From the NCBI RefSeq assembly GCF_014652375.1, contig NZ_BMYR01000010.1, forward strand, positions 62,001 to 126,000: a stretch of DNA of 64,000 bases, given 5' to 3'. The notes below the pieces were generated by a model that saw nothing but the letters and a program-made list of their open reading frames with translations, was not told where the DNA came from and searched no databases. Made by a program: the position numbers and the translations under genes. Shown piece after piece: positions 39,706 through 49,500 of this stretch (position 1 is its first letter; each line of letters starts with the position of its first letter). Origin of the DNA: Alishewanella tabrizica. Lineage in GTDB: Bacteria > Pseudomonadota > Gammaproteobacteria > Enterobacterales > Alteromonadaceae.

Positions 39706-40734
39706 ATGTTAATTATTCGGCCTATTACGGCTGCAGATTTTGCTGCCTTAAAGCAGATTGCCATCGAGTCTGGCCATGGTTTTACTTCGTTGCCTGTGCA
39801 CGATGAACGTTTGTGGCAAAAAATACATCATGCAGAGCACAGCTTTGCCGCGCAGGTCAGCGCGCCGGGTGATCAAGGGTATTTATTTGTTCTTGAAGAT
39901 ACTGAAACGGGCGAGATTGTCGGCACCACCGGGATTGAGGCCGCAGTCGGCTTACAAACCCCCCTTTACCATTTTCAGCAAAATACGGTTATTCATCACA
40001 GTGCTGAATTAAATGTTTTAAATCAGTTGAAAACTTTAACACTTTGCAATGATTACACGGGGGCCTCAGAAATTTGTACGCTGTATTTGCGTGAAAGCTA
40101 TCGTCGGAATCATGCCGGACGGTTTTTATCAAAGGTACGCTTTTTATTTATGGCCGAACATCCGCAACGCTTTGCCGATAAAGTGATTGCAGAGATGCGT
40201 GGCGCGACGAATGCACAGGGCGAACCGCCATTTTGGGGCTGGTTGCAGCAATTGTTTTTAACGATAGAATTCCCCGAGGCTGACAAGCTGATTGGTGTGG
40301 GTAAAAAATCGTTTATCGCAGAGCTAATGCCACGTCATCCTATTTATGTGGGGCTTTTGCCTGTGGAAGCGCAGCAGGTGATTGGTCAAGTACACGAAAA
40401 TACCAAACCAGCGTTAAAAATGCTTGAAAAAGAAGGCTTTAAACATCGCGGCTACATAGACTTATTTGACGCTGGACCAACGGTTGAAGCCAATTTAAGC
40501 GATATTCGTTCGGTCGCTTCTAGCCGTAAAGTGCCAGTGAAACTAGTGGACATACAAGGCGAACATACCTTAGCTATTGCTAATACGGCGTTAGGTGAGT
40601 TTAAAGCAACCTTCGGTAAGCAAGCGAAATTCGATGACGCTACGGGGACGTTACTATTGAGCCCAGCTATCGCTGCGGCGTTAGCATTACAAGAGGGCGA
40701 TTTTGCCCGTTTTATTAATCTGGATCAGCGTTAA
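39706..40734 (+). CDS. astA: Arginine N-succinyltransferase
   Basis: First enzyme of the AST pathway, transferring succinyl from succinyl-CoA to arginine, 342 residues. The N-terminal half has the acyltransferase start MLIIRPITAADFAALKQIA, then LFVLEDTETGEIVGTTGIEA and the block LYLRESYRRNHAGRFLSK; the C-terminal half has FKHRGYIDLFDAGPTVEA. astE is in this window at 3.7 kb, so the pathway genes are dispersed. A DUF1338 gene follows after 51 bases and probably shares the transcript. Confidence 0.92.
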   Translation: MLIIRPITAADFAALKQIAIESGHGFTSLPVHDERLWQKIHHAEHSFAAQVSAPGDQGYLFVLEDTETGEIVGTTGIEAAVGLQTPLYHFQQNTVIHHSAELNVLNQLKTLTLCNDYTGASEICTLYLRESYRRNHAGRFLSKVRFLFMAEHPQRFADKVIAEMRGATNAQGEPPFWGWLQQLFLTIEFPEADKLIGVGKKSFIAELMPRHPIYVGLLPVEAQQVIGQVHENTKPALKMLEKEGFKHRGYIDLFDAGPTVEANLSDIRSVASSRKVPVKLVDIQGEHTLAIANTALGEFKATFGKQAKFDDATGTLLLSPAIAAALALQEGDFARFINLDQR

Positions 40735-40785
40735 GTTAATCGCTTCGGGATAAACTACGCAGCAGCAATTCACAGGGGATTTCAT

Positions 40786-41589
40786 ATGCATACTGATGTT
40801 AACGCTTTATTTGAAAATTTGTGGCAAAACTATCTTTCGGTAACCCCATCAGCGCAAAAAGTGCATGCGCTTTTAGGCTCTTCTCAGCAAGATGATGTGA
40901 TTAATGATCATATTGCCTTACGCACCTTTAATTTGCCGAAAGTATCGTTAGATAAATTGGCCGCACATTTTTTGGCGCTGGGCTATAAAGAGGGAGGCGA
41001 ATATCATTTTGAGGCGAAAAAGTTATACGCCAAGCATTTTGAACATGCTGATCCTACCTTACCCAAAGTTTTTATTTCTGAATTACTGCTTGATAAATGT
41101 TCTGCCTCTTTAAAAAGCACGATTGAAGACTTGGTGGCACAGATCCCTGAAGAAGCTGTATCAGCTGATAACTTTTTGTATTCGGGCACACATTGGCAAG
41201 TAAGCAGCAGCACCTATCAGCAATTATTGGCTGAAAGTGAGTACGCGGCCTGGGTTGCCGCTTGGGGCTATCGCGCGAACCATTTTACGGTAAACGTGAA
41301 TTATTTAGAAAAATATGCTGCCTTAGAAGACGTAAATGCAGCACTTAAACAAGCAGGATTTTTACTGAATACCGCTGGCGGCGAGATCAAAGGCACGCCT
41401 GAGGTATTTTTAGAGCAATCTGCCACCTTGGCCGATATTGTACCGGTGCAATTTTTGGATGGTGAAACCCAGATCCCCAGTTGCTTTTATGAATTTGCGC
41501 GGCGCTATCCGTTGGCGAATGGCCAGCTATACAGCGGTTTTGTGGCGGCCTCAGCAGATAAGATTTTTGAAAGTACCAACGCGCGTTAA
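40786..41589 (+). CDS. DUF1338 protein, 2-oxoadipate dioxygenase/decarboxylase-like
   Basis: A 267-residue member of the DUF1338 (vicinal-oxygen-chelate-like) family. A likely metal triad is visible: His42 in NDHIALRTF, His166 in RANHFTVNVN, and Glu236 in CFYEFARRYP. Longer relatives (HglS/YdcJ, above 400 residues) are Fe(II) enzymes converting 2-oxoadipate to 2-hydroxyglutarate in lysine catabolism. This shorter form is less studied. Being next to astA and a divergent Lrp regulator supports a role in basic amino-acid breakdown. It ends at a strong terminator. Confidence 0.85.
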   Translation: MHTDVNALFENLWQNYLSVTPSAQKVHALLGSSQQDDVINDHIALRTFNLPKVSLDKLAAHFLALGYKEGGEYHFEAKKLYAKHFEHADPTLPKVFISELLLDKCSASLKSTIEDLVAQIPEEAVSADNFLYSGTHWQVSSSTYQQLLAESEYAAWVAAWGYRANHFTVNVNYLEKYAALEDVNAALKQAGFLLNTAGGEIKGTPEVFLEQSATLADIVPVQFLDGETQIPSCFYEFARRYPLANGQLYSGFVAASADKIFESTNAR

Positions 41590-41624
41590 GCTTCTTCCCC
41601 GTTTGCTGTAATATCCCAACCTTT

Positions 41625-41654
41625 GCCCTGTTATGCTGTAACAGGGCTTTTTTT
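41625..41654 (+). terminator. Rho-independent terminator after the astA-DUF1338 unit
   Basis: Stem GCCCTGTTA / TAACAGGGC with a TGCTG loop and a run of seven T, 36 bases after the stop codon. Confidence 0.92.
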
Positions 41655-41801
41655 ATTTTGTACAAATACAAAACGCCCCGCAAACGTCAATAGGCCTAAG
41701 TTGTGTTAAGGTTAGTTGCTTTGGTAAAACGTCGTGACCATAAAGAACGGGTGATGTTTTACTAAGGATAACGTTGATTAATTCTAAAATAGCGGAATAC
41801 C

Positions 41802-42380
41802 ATGACCGAATATGAAAAAATGCTTGCGGGTGCCTGGTACAATCCACTGGATCCCGAGCTAAGACAGATGCGCTTGGCGGTTCGGCAAAAACTTGCTACC
41901 TATAACAGCAGTGCGCCCTCGCATCACAAACAACGGCGGTTATTATTGGCCGACATACTAGGAGCCGTTGGGAATAATGTGTTTATTGAACCGCCATTTC
42001 ACTGTGATTATGGCAAGCATCTGTTTATCGGAGATGGGGTATTTTTTAATTTCAATTGTGTGGTTTTAGATGTTGCCCCTGTCACTATTGGTAATAATGT
42101 CTTCTTTGGACCGGCGGTGCAATTGTACACCGTTAATCATCCGCTTGCGGCGGCTGAACGACGAACCGGCATAGAACAGGCGGCGCCCATCACCATTGGC
42201 GACGATGTCTGGCTTGGCGGTGGCGTGATTATTTGCCCAGGGATCCGTATTGGCGCGCGCTCGGTGATCGCGGCGGGTTCTGTTGTTACGCAAGATATCC
42301 CTGAGGATGTGTTAGCCGCGGGGAATCCATGTCGGATTTTACGCCAATTAAATGATACGCTACCGCATGGTGCGCCGTAA
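41802..42380 (+). CDS. Sugar O-acetyltransferase (maltose/galactoside acetyltransferase family)
   Basis: A 192-residue acetyl-CoA-dependent enzyme of the left-handed beta-helix (hexapeptide repeat) superfamily, like Maa and LacA. The N-terminal Mac domain reads MTEYEKMLAGAWYNPLDPEL. The catalytic base is His113 in VNHPL, and hexapeptide repeats run through ITIGDDVWLGGGVIICPGI and the C-terminal AAGNPCRI. It probably acetylates free sugars in the cytoplasm. It starts on its own after an intergenic stretch of about 150 bases. Confidence 0.93.
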   Translation: MTEYEKMLAGAWYNPLDPELRQMRLAVRQKLATYNSSAPSHHKQRRLLLADILGAVGNNVFIEPPFHCDYGKHLFIGDGVFFNFNCVVLDVAPVTIGNNVFFGPAVQLYTVNHPLAAAERRTGIEQAAPITIGDDVWLGGGVIICPGIRIGARSVIAAGSVVTQDIPEDVLAAGNPCRILRQLNDTLPHGAP

Positions 42381-42437
42381 TATCCAATGGTTTAATCATA
42401 AGCCTAACAACGTCCAGTTAATTCTTTAGGAACTTGA

Positions 42438-43928
42438 ATGCGTAACGTGTTAAAAACGGTTTTAGCCAGCATGCTGGGTGTAAGCATGGTGTATTCAGCA
42501 GCGAGCGTTGCCTTTCCACTAGAAAGCGTGACAGTGCCCTTAACCCATCCTGCGAATGGCAGTATTGTGCATCTGCCTGGGCAAAATCAGTTAATGGTGT
42601 CGGGATTTAGTCAGTTTGAACGCTGGTTAACGGCGGTAGATTTAGCATCATATCAAACTTATTCATTACCTATTCCCGCTCAAGCGCAATACTTTAGTCA
42701 TGCAAAATTAGCCGGCTACGCCACAGAGCAATTGGTATTTTTGGCAACCGACGGCATTTTCCATTATCAACAGCAGCCCAGAACCGCGGAGGCGCCACCC
42801 ACAGGATTTATCTCGCCACTCGTGCAAACTCTTTCTCTTTTTCGGGTGGTCGATCCCGTAAGATTACGTGAACGTGCTTTTACGCTTGAGTTAGGATCGG
42901 GCCTTAGCGATTTTATTGTGCCTGATTTTCAGCATACGCATCTTTATCGACAGCAAGCTGATGGCAGTTTTCAGCATTATGCTTTACCCGTAAGTGCCAG
43001 AGTGCAAACATGGAATAATAATCGTGCCGATTATACAGGCAGACGTCCCTATCTTATGGATGTAAATCAGGATGGATTAATCGATTTGCTGTTTGTGCAG
43101 CAAGGTCGATTTGAAGCGTTTTTACAACAGTCCGATGGCAGTGTTGATACAACCCCATGGTTACCTGATTGGCCATTGGTGCTTTCAACTGAACAAGAAG
43201 AGGATCAACGCTCTGATGCCGGACGCAGTTACAGTGGCCAAAGTATTGTGAGTTTAGAAGATATTAAGGATTTAGACGGCGATGGGATCCCTGATATTGT
43301 GCTAAACGTTGAGCTGATTGCTGATGCGTTAGAGCGCAGTAGCCGCTTCCAGGTGTTTTTTGGCCGCAAAGGTGAAGCGGGGATTGTGTATCCCGCCCAA
43401 GCCGATACTGAAATTAAGGTCGATTCGGTACCCACCGAGGTCGTGATTGCTGATTTTAATGGCGATGGGCGTCAAGATTTTTATATTCCCACTACACAGA
43501 TTGGTGTGGGCACGATAGTCAGGGTACTGCTACGCGGCAGTGCAAATCTAGATGTCGATTTTTACTTACTGGCAGAAAATCGCACATACCCCGCAAAGGC
43601 AAACTTTCGGCAACAAGCTAAAATTGATGTGAGTATCAGTAATTTGCGCTTCGATATGCCGTTATTTGAATTAATGGATGTTAGCGGCGATGGACGTAAA
43701 GCCCTAGTGTTAGGCGAGGGCGGGCGGGAACTCCGTTTTTTTGCGCCAGACAGTAGCCGGTTATTTAGCCGCAATAGCGACAAAGTGGCTTTAGCGTTAC
43801 CGCGAGACGCTAGCCGCGTCAGGGTAATGGACCTAAACGGCAATGGCAAAGACGATTTGATTTTGCCCTTTGATAGCTTAGATGTAGAAGGGCAGCGTAA
43901 TCAGTTGCTTATCTTGTTAAATCCTTAA
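42438..43928 (+). CDS. Secreted FG-GAP/VCBS repeat protein
   Basis: A 496-residue exported protein with a signal peptide (hydrophobic residues about 5-25). Five calcium-binding repeats of the FG-GAP/VCBS type are visible: DVNQDGLIDLL, DLDGDGIPDIV, DFNGDGRQDFY, DVSGDGRKALV and DLNGNGKDDLI. These normally build a seven-bladed beta-propeller. Location is periplasm or cell surface; the binding partner is unknown. It starts 57 bases after the acetyltransferase gene and may share its transcript. Confidence 0.85.
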   Translation: MRNVLKTVLASMLGVSMVYSAASVAFPLESVTVPLTHPANGSIVHLPGQNQLMVSGFSQFERWLTAVDLASYQTYSLPIPAQAQYFSHAKLAGYATEQLVFLATDGIFHYQQQPRTAEAPPTGFISPLVQTLSLFRVVDPVRLRERAFTLELGSGLSDFIVPDFQHTHLYRQQADGSFQHYALPVSARVQTWNNNRADYTGRRPYLMDVNQDGLIDLLFVQQGRFEAFLQQSDGSVDTTPWLPDWPLVLSTEQEEDQRSDAGRSYSGQSIVSLEDIKDLDGDGIPDIVLNVELIADALERSSRFQVFFGRKGEAGIVYPAQADTEIKVDSVPTEVVIADFNGDGRQDFYIPTTQIGVGTIVRVLLRGSANLDVDFYLLAENRTYPAKANFRQQAKIDVSISNLRFDMPLFELMDVSGDGRKALVLGEGGRELRFFAPDSSRLFSRNSDKVALALPRDASRVRVMDLNGNGKDDLILPFDSLDVEGQRNQLLILLNP

Positions 43929-44097
43929 ATCCCATTTTTACAAGATTGCGGTGGCCAGATTGAGCGGGTCTGATCTTGCCACTGCAAAGCTGAATGGGCT
44001 AAAGCCAATGGTGGTAACGCTATAAGTTTTATGCGCACAGCCTTAAGTAAAAATGACGACTACAAGGTGCCACTTCGCCTTAGCGTTAGGACGCCAT

Positions 44098-44493
44098 TTA
44101 TTGGATAAGGCGTAAAATATCTGACACCATATCGTCCATGGTCAATAAGCCAACCAATTTATTATCATTAGTTACTAATAAGCGTTTCAATTTATGTTGG
44201 CTCATTAACGATGCTGCATGCTTTACCGCCATTTCTTGACTAATGGCGATAGCCGGTTTAATACACACATCGTAGACATTGATTAAATCGATATCGCCTT
44301 CTTCGGCAATAATGGTTTTTAATATATTGGTATACGTAATTAAACCATAAGCATCATGTGGGTTTTGGCGATCGACCACTAAGGATTTAATGTTATGTTG
44401 CTTCATCAAAGTGAGTGCAGCACGTAAGCTACTAAAGGGCGAAATAGTAACGACATCTTTTACCATTAAGTCTTTAACCAATCTTATCGACAT
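44098..44493 (-). CDS. CBS-domain pair protein
   Basis: A 131-residue soluble protein made of two CBS motifs (about residues 8-62 and 72-130), each with the usual VTISPFSSLRAALTLM / LVGLLTMDDMVSDIL pattern that binds adenine nucleotides. It is the third gene of a tight operon after DUF1538 and PII-like genes (nine-base gap). It is probably a nucleotide-sensing module for that system. Confidence 0.88.
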   Translation of the reverse strand: MSIRLVKDLMVKDVVTISPFSSLRAALTLMKQHNIKSLVVDRQNPHDAYGLITYTNILKTIIAEEGDIDLINVYDVCIKPAIAISQEMAVKHAASLMSQHKLKRLLVTNDNKLVGLLTMDDMVSDILRLIQ

Positions 44494-44502
44494 ATGTAGC
44501 TC

Positions 44503-44850
44503 CTAGTTCTGCTCATGCAAGTGTTGTTCAAATTTCATGATTTGTCCCATATCTAAACCGGTTAAATGCTCAATAGGCACAGTGAACGCGATACCACTCG
44601 ATTTCCCCTCGGACACTAACAAGGCTTGCATTTTTTTCAAAATAGGTAATGAAATATGCTTAGCGACAATCATCAATAACACCGATTGGCTGCCTTCAAA
44701 GGTCATACCGAAGAAGGTTTTTTTAGCTTCGCCCCCGATACCCCGGCCAGATAAAATAGTAATGCCCGTAGCGCCGGCAGCTTTCGCATCTTCTATCGCT
44801 TGTTGTTCCAACTCTTCTGGCGCTATGACGACAATGGCAGAAAATTTCAC
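44503..44850 (-). CDS. PII-like (GlnB-superfamily) signalling protein
   Basis: A 115-residue protein with the ferredoxin-like PII fold pattern. The beta-1 strand starts KFSAIVVIAP, and helix 1 is followed by GATGITILSGRGIGGEAKKTFFGM, the region of the T-loop. The second half (SVLLMIVAKHISLPILKKM) matches PII-like proteins rather than classical GlnB/GlnK, since the uridylylated Tyr51 motif is absent. It overlaps the DUF1538 gene by four bases, which strongly suggests it regulates that membrane protein, as GlnK does AmtB or SbtB does SbtA. Confidence 0.75.
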   Translation of the reverse strand: MKFSAIVVIAPEELEQQAIEDAKAAGATGITILSGRGIGGEAKKTFFGMTFEGSQSVLLMIVAKHISLPILKKMQALLVSEGKSSGIAFTVPIEHLTGLDMGQIMKFEQHLHEQN

Positions 44851-46322
44851 GCTGCAGCACTCCTTCTGTTGCTTAACTTTTCTACGATAATGGCATAGAG
44901 CATTACCGTAATAATTGGAAAAATTGAGGCAAAGGCAATTAAGCCAAACCCATCAATTAGCACATTGCGTCCCTCAATCGATGACGCTAAACCAATGCCT
45001 AAGGCGGTTACTAATGGGACAGTTACCTCGGATGTCGTCACACCGCCTAAATCAAATGCCAGAGCAATAATATAGCGGGGGGCAAAAGCGGTTAGTATCA
45101 CCACGATCACATAACCCAACATAATATAGTAGTGAATTGAATCACCGGTAATGATACGGTACACGCCAACGGTGATGCCGATGGCTACGCCAAACGCGAC
45201 AATAAGCCGAATCACCGCGCCTTTTAACTTGCCATGAGCGGCTTCTTCAGCTTGATTGCCAATGGCGATTAACGCGGGCTCTGCCATGGTGGTTGCAAAA
45301 CCAATCATAAAGGCAAACAGTAAAATTAAGCCGTTCATTCCCTTCGCGATTAATTGTTCTGCCATTAAGGTGCCTACTGGGAATAAGCCCAGTTTTAGCC
45401 CTAAGACAAAAGCGTACAAGCCAAACAATACCATCAAAAAGCCAAAGCTAACTTTTAGTTTATTCGCAAGGGGGCGGCGCAAAATACCATATTGAAAAAT
45501 CAGCACCACTAAGATCATGGGCAAGATATCTTTTATCATCGTGGCTAAATCGATAATAGCCTTAACTGACCAATGCCGCGTGTTATCCGCTACGTCGGTG
45601 ATGAGTACAGCGGTTGCCTGACTAAACTGATACACCCAAATACCATACAATTGCACACTGATCATCGGAACCATCACTGCTAATGCAACGAGACCAAAAC
45701 CATCGGTTAAGGGATTACGCCCTTTAATTGAGCTGGCCAACCCGAGCCCAAGCGCGGCAATTAACGGTACGGTGACAATATTGGTGGTAACACCACCGGA
45801 GTCGTAAGCTAACCCAACAATTTCAGGCGGCGCAAAGAAAGTGACGGTTAACACCACGATATAGCCGCCAATCATCAACCAATGAATAGGCCAGCCCAGA
45901 ATAATACGCAATACGCCAAGCGCCATGACTACACCCACGGAACTAGCAACAATAAAGCGTAATGTCAGTCCATTTACGCGGCCTTCGCTGATCTGTTGTG
46001 CTTGCTCAGCAACGGCAATTAGAGCGGGTTCAGCAATAACAGCCGCAAAACCAATAGCAAAGCCAAATAACAACAATAATGGTAGGGAGCCTTTACGGGC
46101 AAATTGGTTTGCGAGGTTTTTGCCGACAGGAAAAATGCTTAACTCAAGCCCTAACAAAAACAATGCAATACCTATGGCAACCACGAATAATCCCACCACA
46201 ATACTTACGGGCTCTGGTGGTAAGGTCTGAAAAACGGCTAGTTGAAAAAGTAAAACCACTCCCACAATAGGTGAGAGGTTTTTGAGTGCATGGAATAGCT
46301 GTTTAACAAAAGCGTGCAGCAC
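44847..46322 (-). CDS. DUF1538 membrane protein with internal duplication
   Basis: A 491-residue inner-membrane protein with about 12 or more hydrophobic helices arranged as two homologous halves (about 40-250 and 275-485). Each half has a block of the form FAIGFAAVIAEPALIAVA / FMIGFATTMAEPALIAIG and a matching GGVTTNIVTVPLIAALGLGL / GGVTTSEVTVPLVTALGIGL. The repeated helix-breaking GGVTT segment is what one would expect of a transporter with inverted or tandem repeats. No substrate is established for the family. It is the first gene of the DUF1538/PII-like/CBS operon. Confidence 0.85.
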   Translation of the reverse strand: MLHAFVKQLFHALKNLSPIVGVVLLFQLAVFQTLPPEPVSIVVGLFVVAIGIALFLLGLELSIFPVGKNLANQFARKGSLPLLLLFGFAIGFAAVIAEPALIAVAEQAQQISEGRVNGLTLRFIVASSVGVVMALGVLRIILGWPIHWLMIGGYIVVLTVTFFAPPEIVGLAYDSGGVTTNIVTVPLIAALGLGLASSIKGRNPLTDGFGLVALAVMVPMISVQLYGIWVYQFSQATAVLITDVADNTRHWSVKAIIDLATMIKDILPMILVVLIFQYGILRRPLANKLKVSFGFLMVLFGLYAFVLGLKLGLFPVGTLMAEQLIAKGMNGLILLFAFMIGFATTMAEPALIAIGNQAEEAAHGKLKGAVIRLIVAFGVAIGITVGVYRIITGDSIHYYIMLGYVIVVILTAFAPRYIIALAFDLGGVTTSEVTVPLVTALGIGLASSIEGRNVLIDGFGLIAFASIFPIITVMLYAIIVEKLSNRRSAAA

Positions 46323-46469
46323 CGCGGCTCCATTGAGGTATAAGTGTGGTGTAGAAACGATGGAGTGAGTGTAGATGAAAATGACGCGCGTTTTAAATTA
46401 ATTCTGTAAAGGCGTTTGATTTATCGCAAATAAACCCCAAAAATGCGCTGTTGCGGTGGGCGGAATACT

Positions 46470-46501
46470 GCCTAGACTGTATTTTACAATACAGTCTAGG
46501 C
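46470..46501. repeat. Perfect 14-bp inverted repeat, four-base loop
   Basis: GCCTAGACTGTATT, loop TTAC, then the exact reverse complement. It lies 77 bases beyond the stop codon of the amidohydrolase gene and 147 bases upstream of the DUF1538 start, on the minus-strand transcript path. With no T-run it is either an unusual terminator or a dyad operator. Confidence 0.8.
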
Positions 46502-46577
46502 ATCTGACTTGTTACCGACGGGCCATTATGACGTTTAGATCACGCAACGCAAACCGATCTATTTCCGTTAGCCATGC

Positions 46578-49500
46578 TTAACGCGGCTCAAAATAGAAGG
46601 CTTGTCGCTGCCGCTCCCGCAAGCCAATTTCGTTCATGCTTGCAGCGTCAAATAAACGGCCATTCACCATGGTATAAATGACTTGATCACTGACGCGGAT
46701 ATTGTCTAATGGATTGCCATCAATCACGATTAAGTCGGCTAATTTACCCACTTCAATACTGCCAAGTTGATGATCCATACCGAATGTTTTTGCTGGGTTA
46801 AGGGTGGCAGTGCGCAGTGCATCTAGGGGCGTCATGCCGCCTTGAGCAAACATCCAAATTTCCCAGTGGGCACCTAAGCCTTCACGTTGACCATGCGCGC
46901 CGATATTGGCCACCACTCCCACGTCTTTCAGTTCGTTTGCGGTTTTAACCACATTAAAGTGATTATAATGATGCTCGGGGGCTGTAGGTCGGCGCATGCT
47001 GCGTGGCGCAAGTTCGTCCATAGGCACATAGCGGCTTAAGCGAGGATGTTTCCATACTTCCGTTTTGTCATACCAATAGTTTTCACCCCAAATACCCCCA
47101 TAAGCTACGTTAAGCGTAGGGGTATAGGCTGTGCCACTGGCTTGCCATAATTGTTTAACATCGTCGTACACTTTCGCCGCAGGTAACGCATGTTCTATTG
47201 TGGTGTGCCCATCAACAATCATCGTCAGATTGTGCTGCATCAACGATCCCCCTTCGGGCACCACCATCATATTAAGTTCTCGAGCTGCTTGTATCACTTG
47301 TTGGCGTTGGTTACGTCGAGGTTGATTATAGCTTTTTACACTGAAAGCCCCGGCTTTTTGTAAGCGGGTTAAGTGAAACTTCGCATCATCTAGGCTATCA
47401 ATATGGGAAGTATAACCCGCACCCTCAGCACCATATAAAATGGTACCGGTAGAGAAAATACGTGGCCCAACGATCTGTCCTGTGCGTTGCAATTCACTGG
47501 CACTAAAAATTTCGCGGGTATCGTTTGATGGATCGTGAATACTGGTTACCCCAAAGGTTAAGCTGGCGTAATTTTGCCAGTTTTGTTTAGGCGTAATTTG
47601 TTGAACCCCTTGGCTGCCGTGGGCATGGGCGTCAAATAAGCCTGGCATCAACGTTTTTCCAGTGATATCAAAGATTTTGGCATTCGCAGGAAGGGTAATA
47701 GTACCTTGTTCTCCTACTGCAATAATCTTATTATTTTCCACCACAACAACCGCATCTTGTAATACTTCATCGCCTTTCATGGTAATTACTTGTCCCCCAA
47801 CAAAGGCAACAACACCACGCGGTATATCAATAGGTGCGGTAACGCTAAGATTGATGATCTTAGCATCGGGGCTGGCGTTTGCATCGGCGGTAAATAAGTT
47901 AGCCGTGCTGGCTTGGTATAAGTCTGGTCCAAGGCTCCAGTAAAGCTGATTGCTGTCGGCATTCCAACTAATGTACTCGCCAGCCCGCATGGAGAGTTGT
48001 TTTACAGGAAGTTGTTTATCATTGGCTCCAATATCAATTGGTTTGCCACGTTCAATAAAAGGAGTAACAAACACTTTGAAACGATCGGCAAAGGCTAAAT
48101 ATTGCCCATTGGGCGACAGTTTAAATTCAGTGCCAAATTTAGCGGTATATAACGTTTGCTGGGTATGTTTGGTTAAATCGATACTGATTAATCGCGGCGT
48201 TGTGCCAAAATCCATGGCATATACTTTCTCGTTGTTGGCGCCGAACATAGGCGCGCGGCCGTTTCTGGCGATTAACTCAGCATTGCCGCCACGGCTACTA
48301 ACCTTATAAAGTCCGGTGTTTAACGACCATTGTTTAGGTAACAAACTGCCGGCACCGATCTTGCGATACACCACTGTTTTGCCATCTGGACTAAAGGTTG
48401 GTTCAACGTATTTACCAGGATCGTTGGTGAGCTTTGTAAGACGATTATTACGTAAATTAAGGCTATTTACGGCACCTTGGGTTTGATCGTTCCAACTGAC
48501 ATACACTAACTCGCGACCATCACGTGAAAATTGCGGATAAAACTCAAAGTCTGTAGTTTGTCGAGTAAGACGCCGTGGTTTTGGATCGTCTAAGTCCGTT
48601 ATGTACAAATGGCCCAACGCGGTAAAAACAGCTTGTTTGCCATCGGGTGAGACTTGCACAAAACGATGCATTTTCGTTTGTAATTGTGTTTGGTCTTGAT
48701 CTTGTTGCACCCTTACGGCTGTTTGAATTTGTTTTTGGGTAGAGACGCTAAAGGGGATCGTTTTGACCTTTTTATCGGCAAGGTGTAATTGCTTAATTTC
48801 GCCCCCCGCCCAAAATACCAAACTGCGATTATCTGGGGTCCAACTTAATGTGGGGTAAACGCCGTGAATGGCCCAGGTTTCCTGCATATCACGATCTAAA
48901 CCATCATATAGTTTGATGTGTTCACCGCTTTTGAGATCGTATAAAAATAGCGTGCTTTGAAAATCTACCCGGCGAATATAGGCCAAATAGTTGCCGTCGG
49001 GCGAGGGGGTTGGTCTAATCGCGCCACCAGCTCCCCCCAAGATCACTTCTATGTCCCCAGTTTGCCGCTCAAACCGTTTAATCGTATAGATACCAGCTTC
49101 AGAGTCTTTACTGTAGTGAAAGGTTTTGCCCGGTGTGTCGTCTTGCGAAAAATAAATATGCTTACCATCAGGTGAAAACGCAGGCTCACCCAGATCTTTT
49201 TGATCGTTGTCCCGCTCGGTAAGCATAACACCACTGCCACCCGTTACATGATATTGCCATACTTCACCGGCACCCAAAGAGCGACTGGCCGTAAAATGTT
49301 TACGGGCAACGATAAATTGCCCATCTGGGCTCCACGCGGGGCTGTTTAACAAACGAAATGTTTCTTTGGTTACCGCTCGGGCATTTTGTCCATCGCTATC
49401 CATTACCCAAATATTATCGCCACCATCACGATCTGAGGTAAACGCAATAGCACGGCCATCAGGACTAAATACCGGCTGCATATTCCAAGCGATATCTTGC

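Noticed and set aside
41671-41701. Second end of the 25-bp inverted repeat (CGCAAACGTCAATAGGCCTA)
   Set aside because: It shares a GCAAACGTCAA core with the MITE end but differs in the outer half and has no partner nearby; probably chance.
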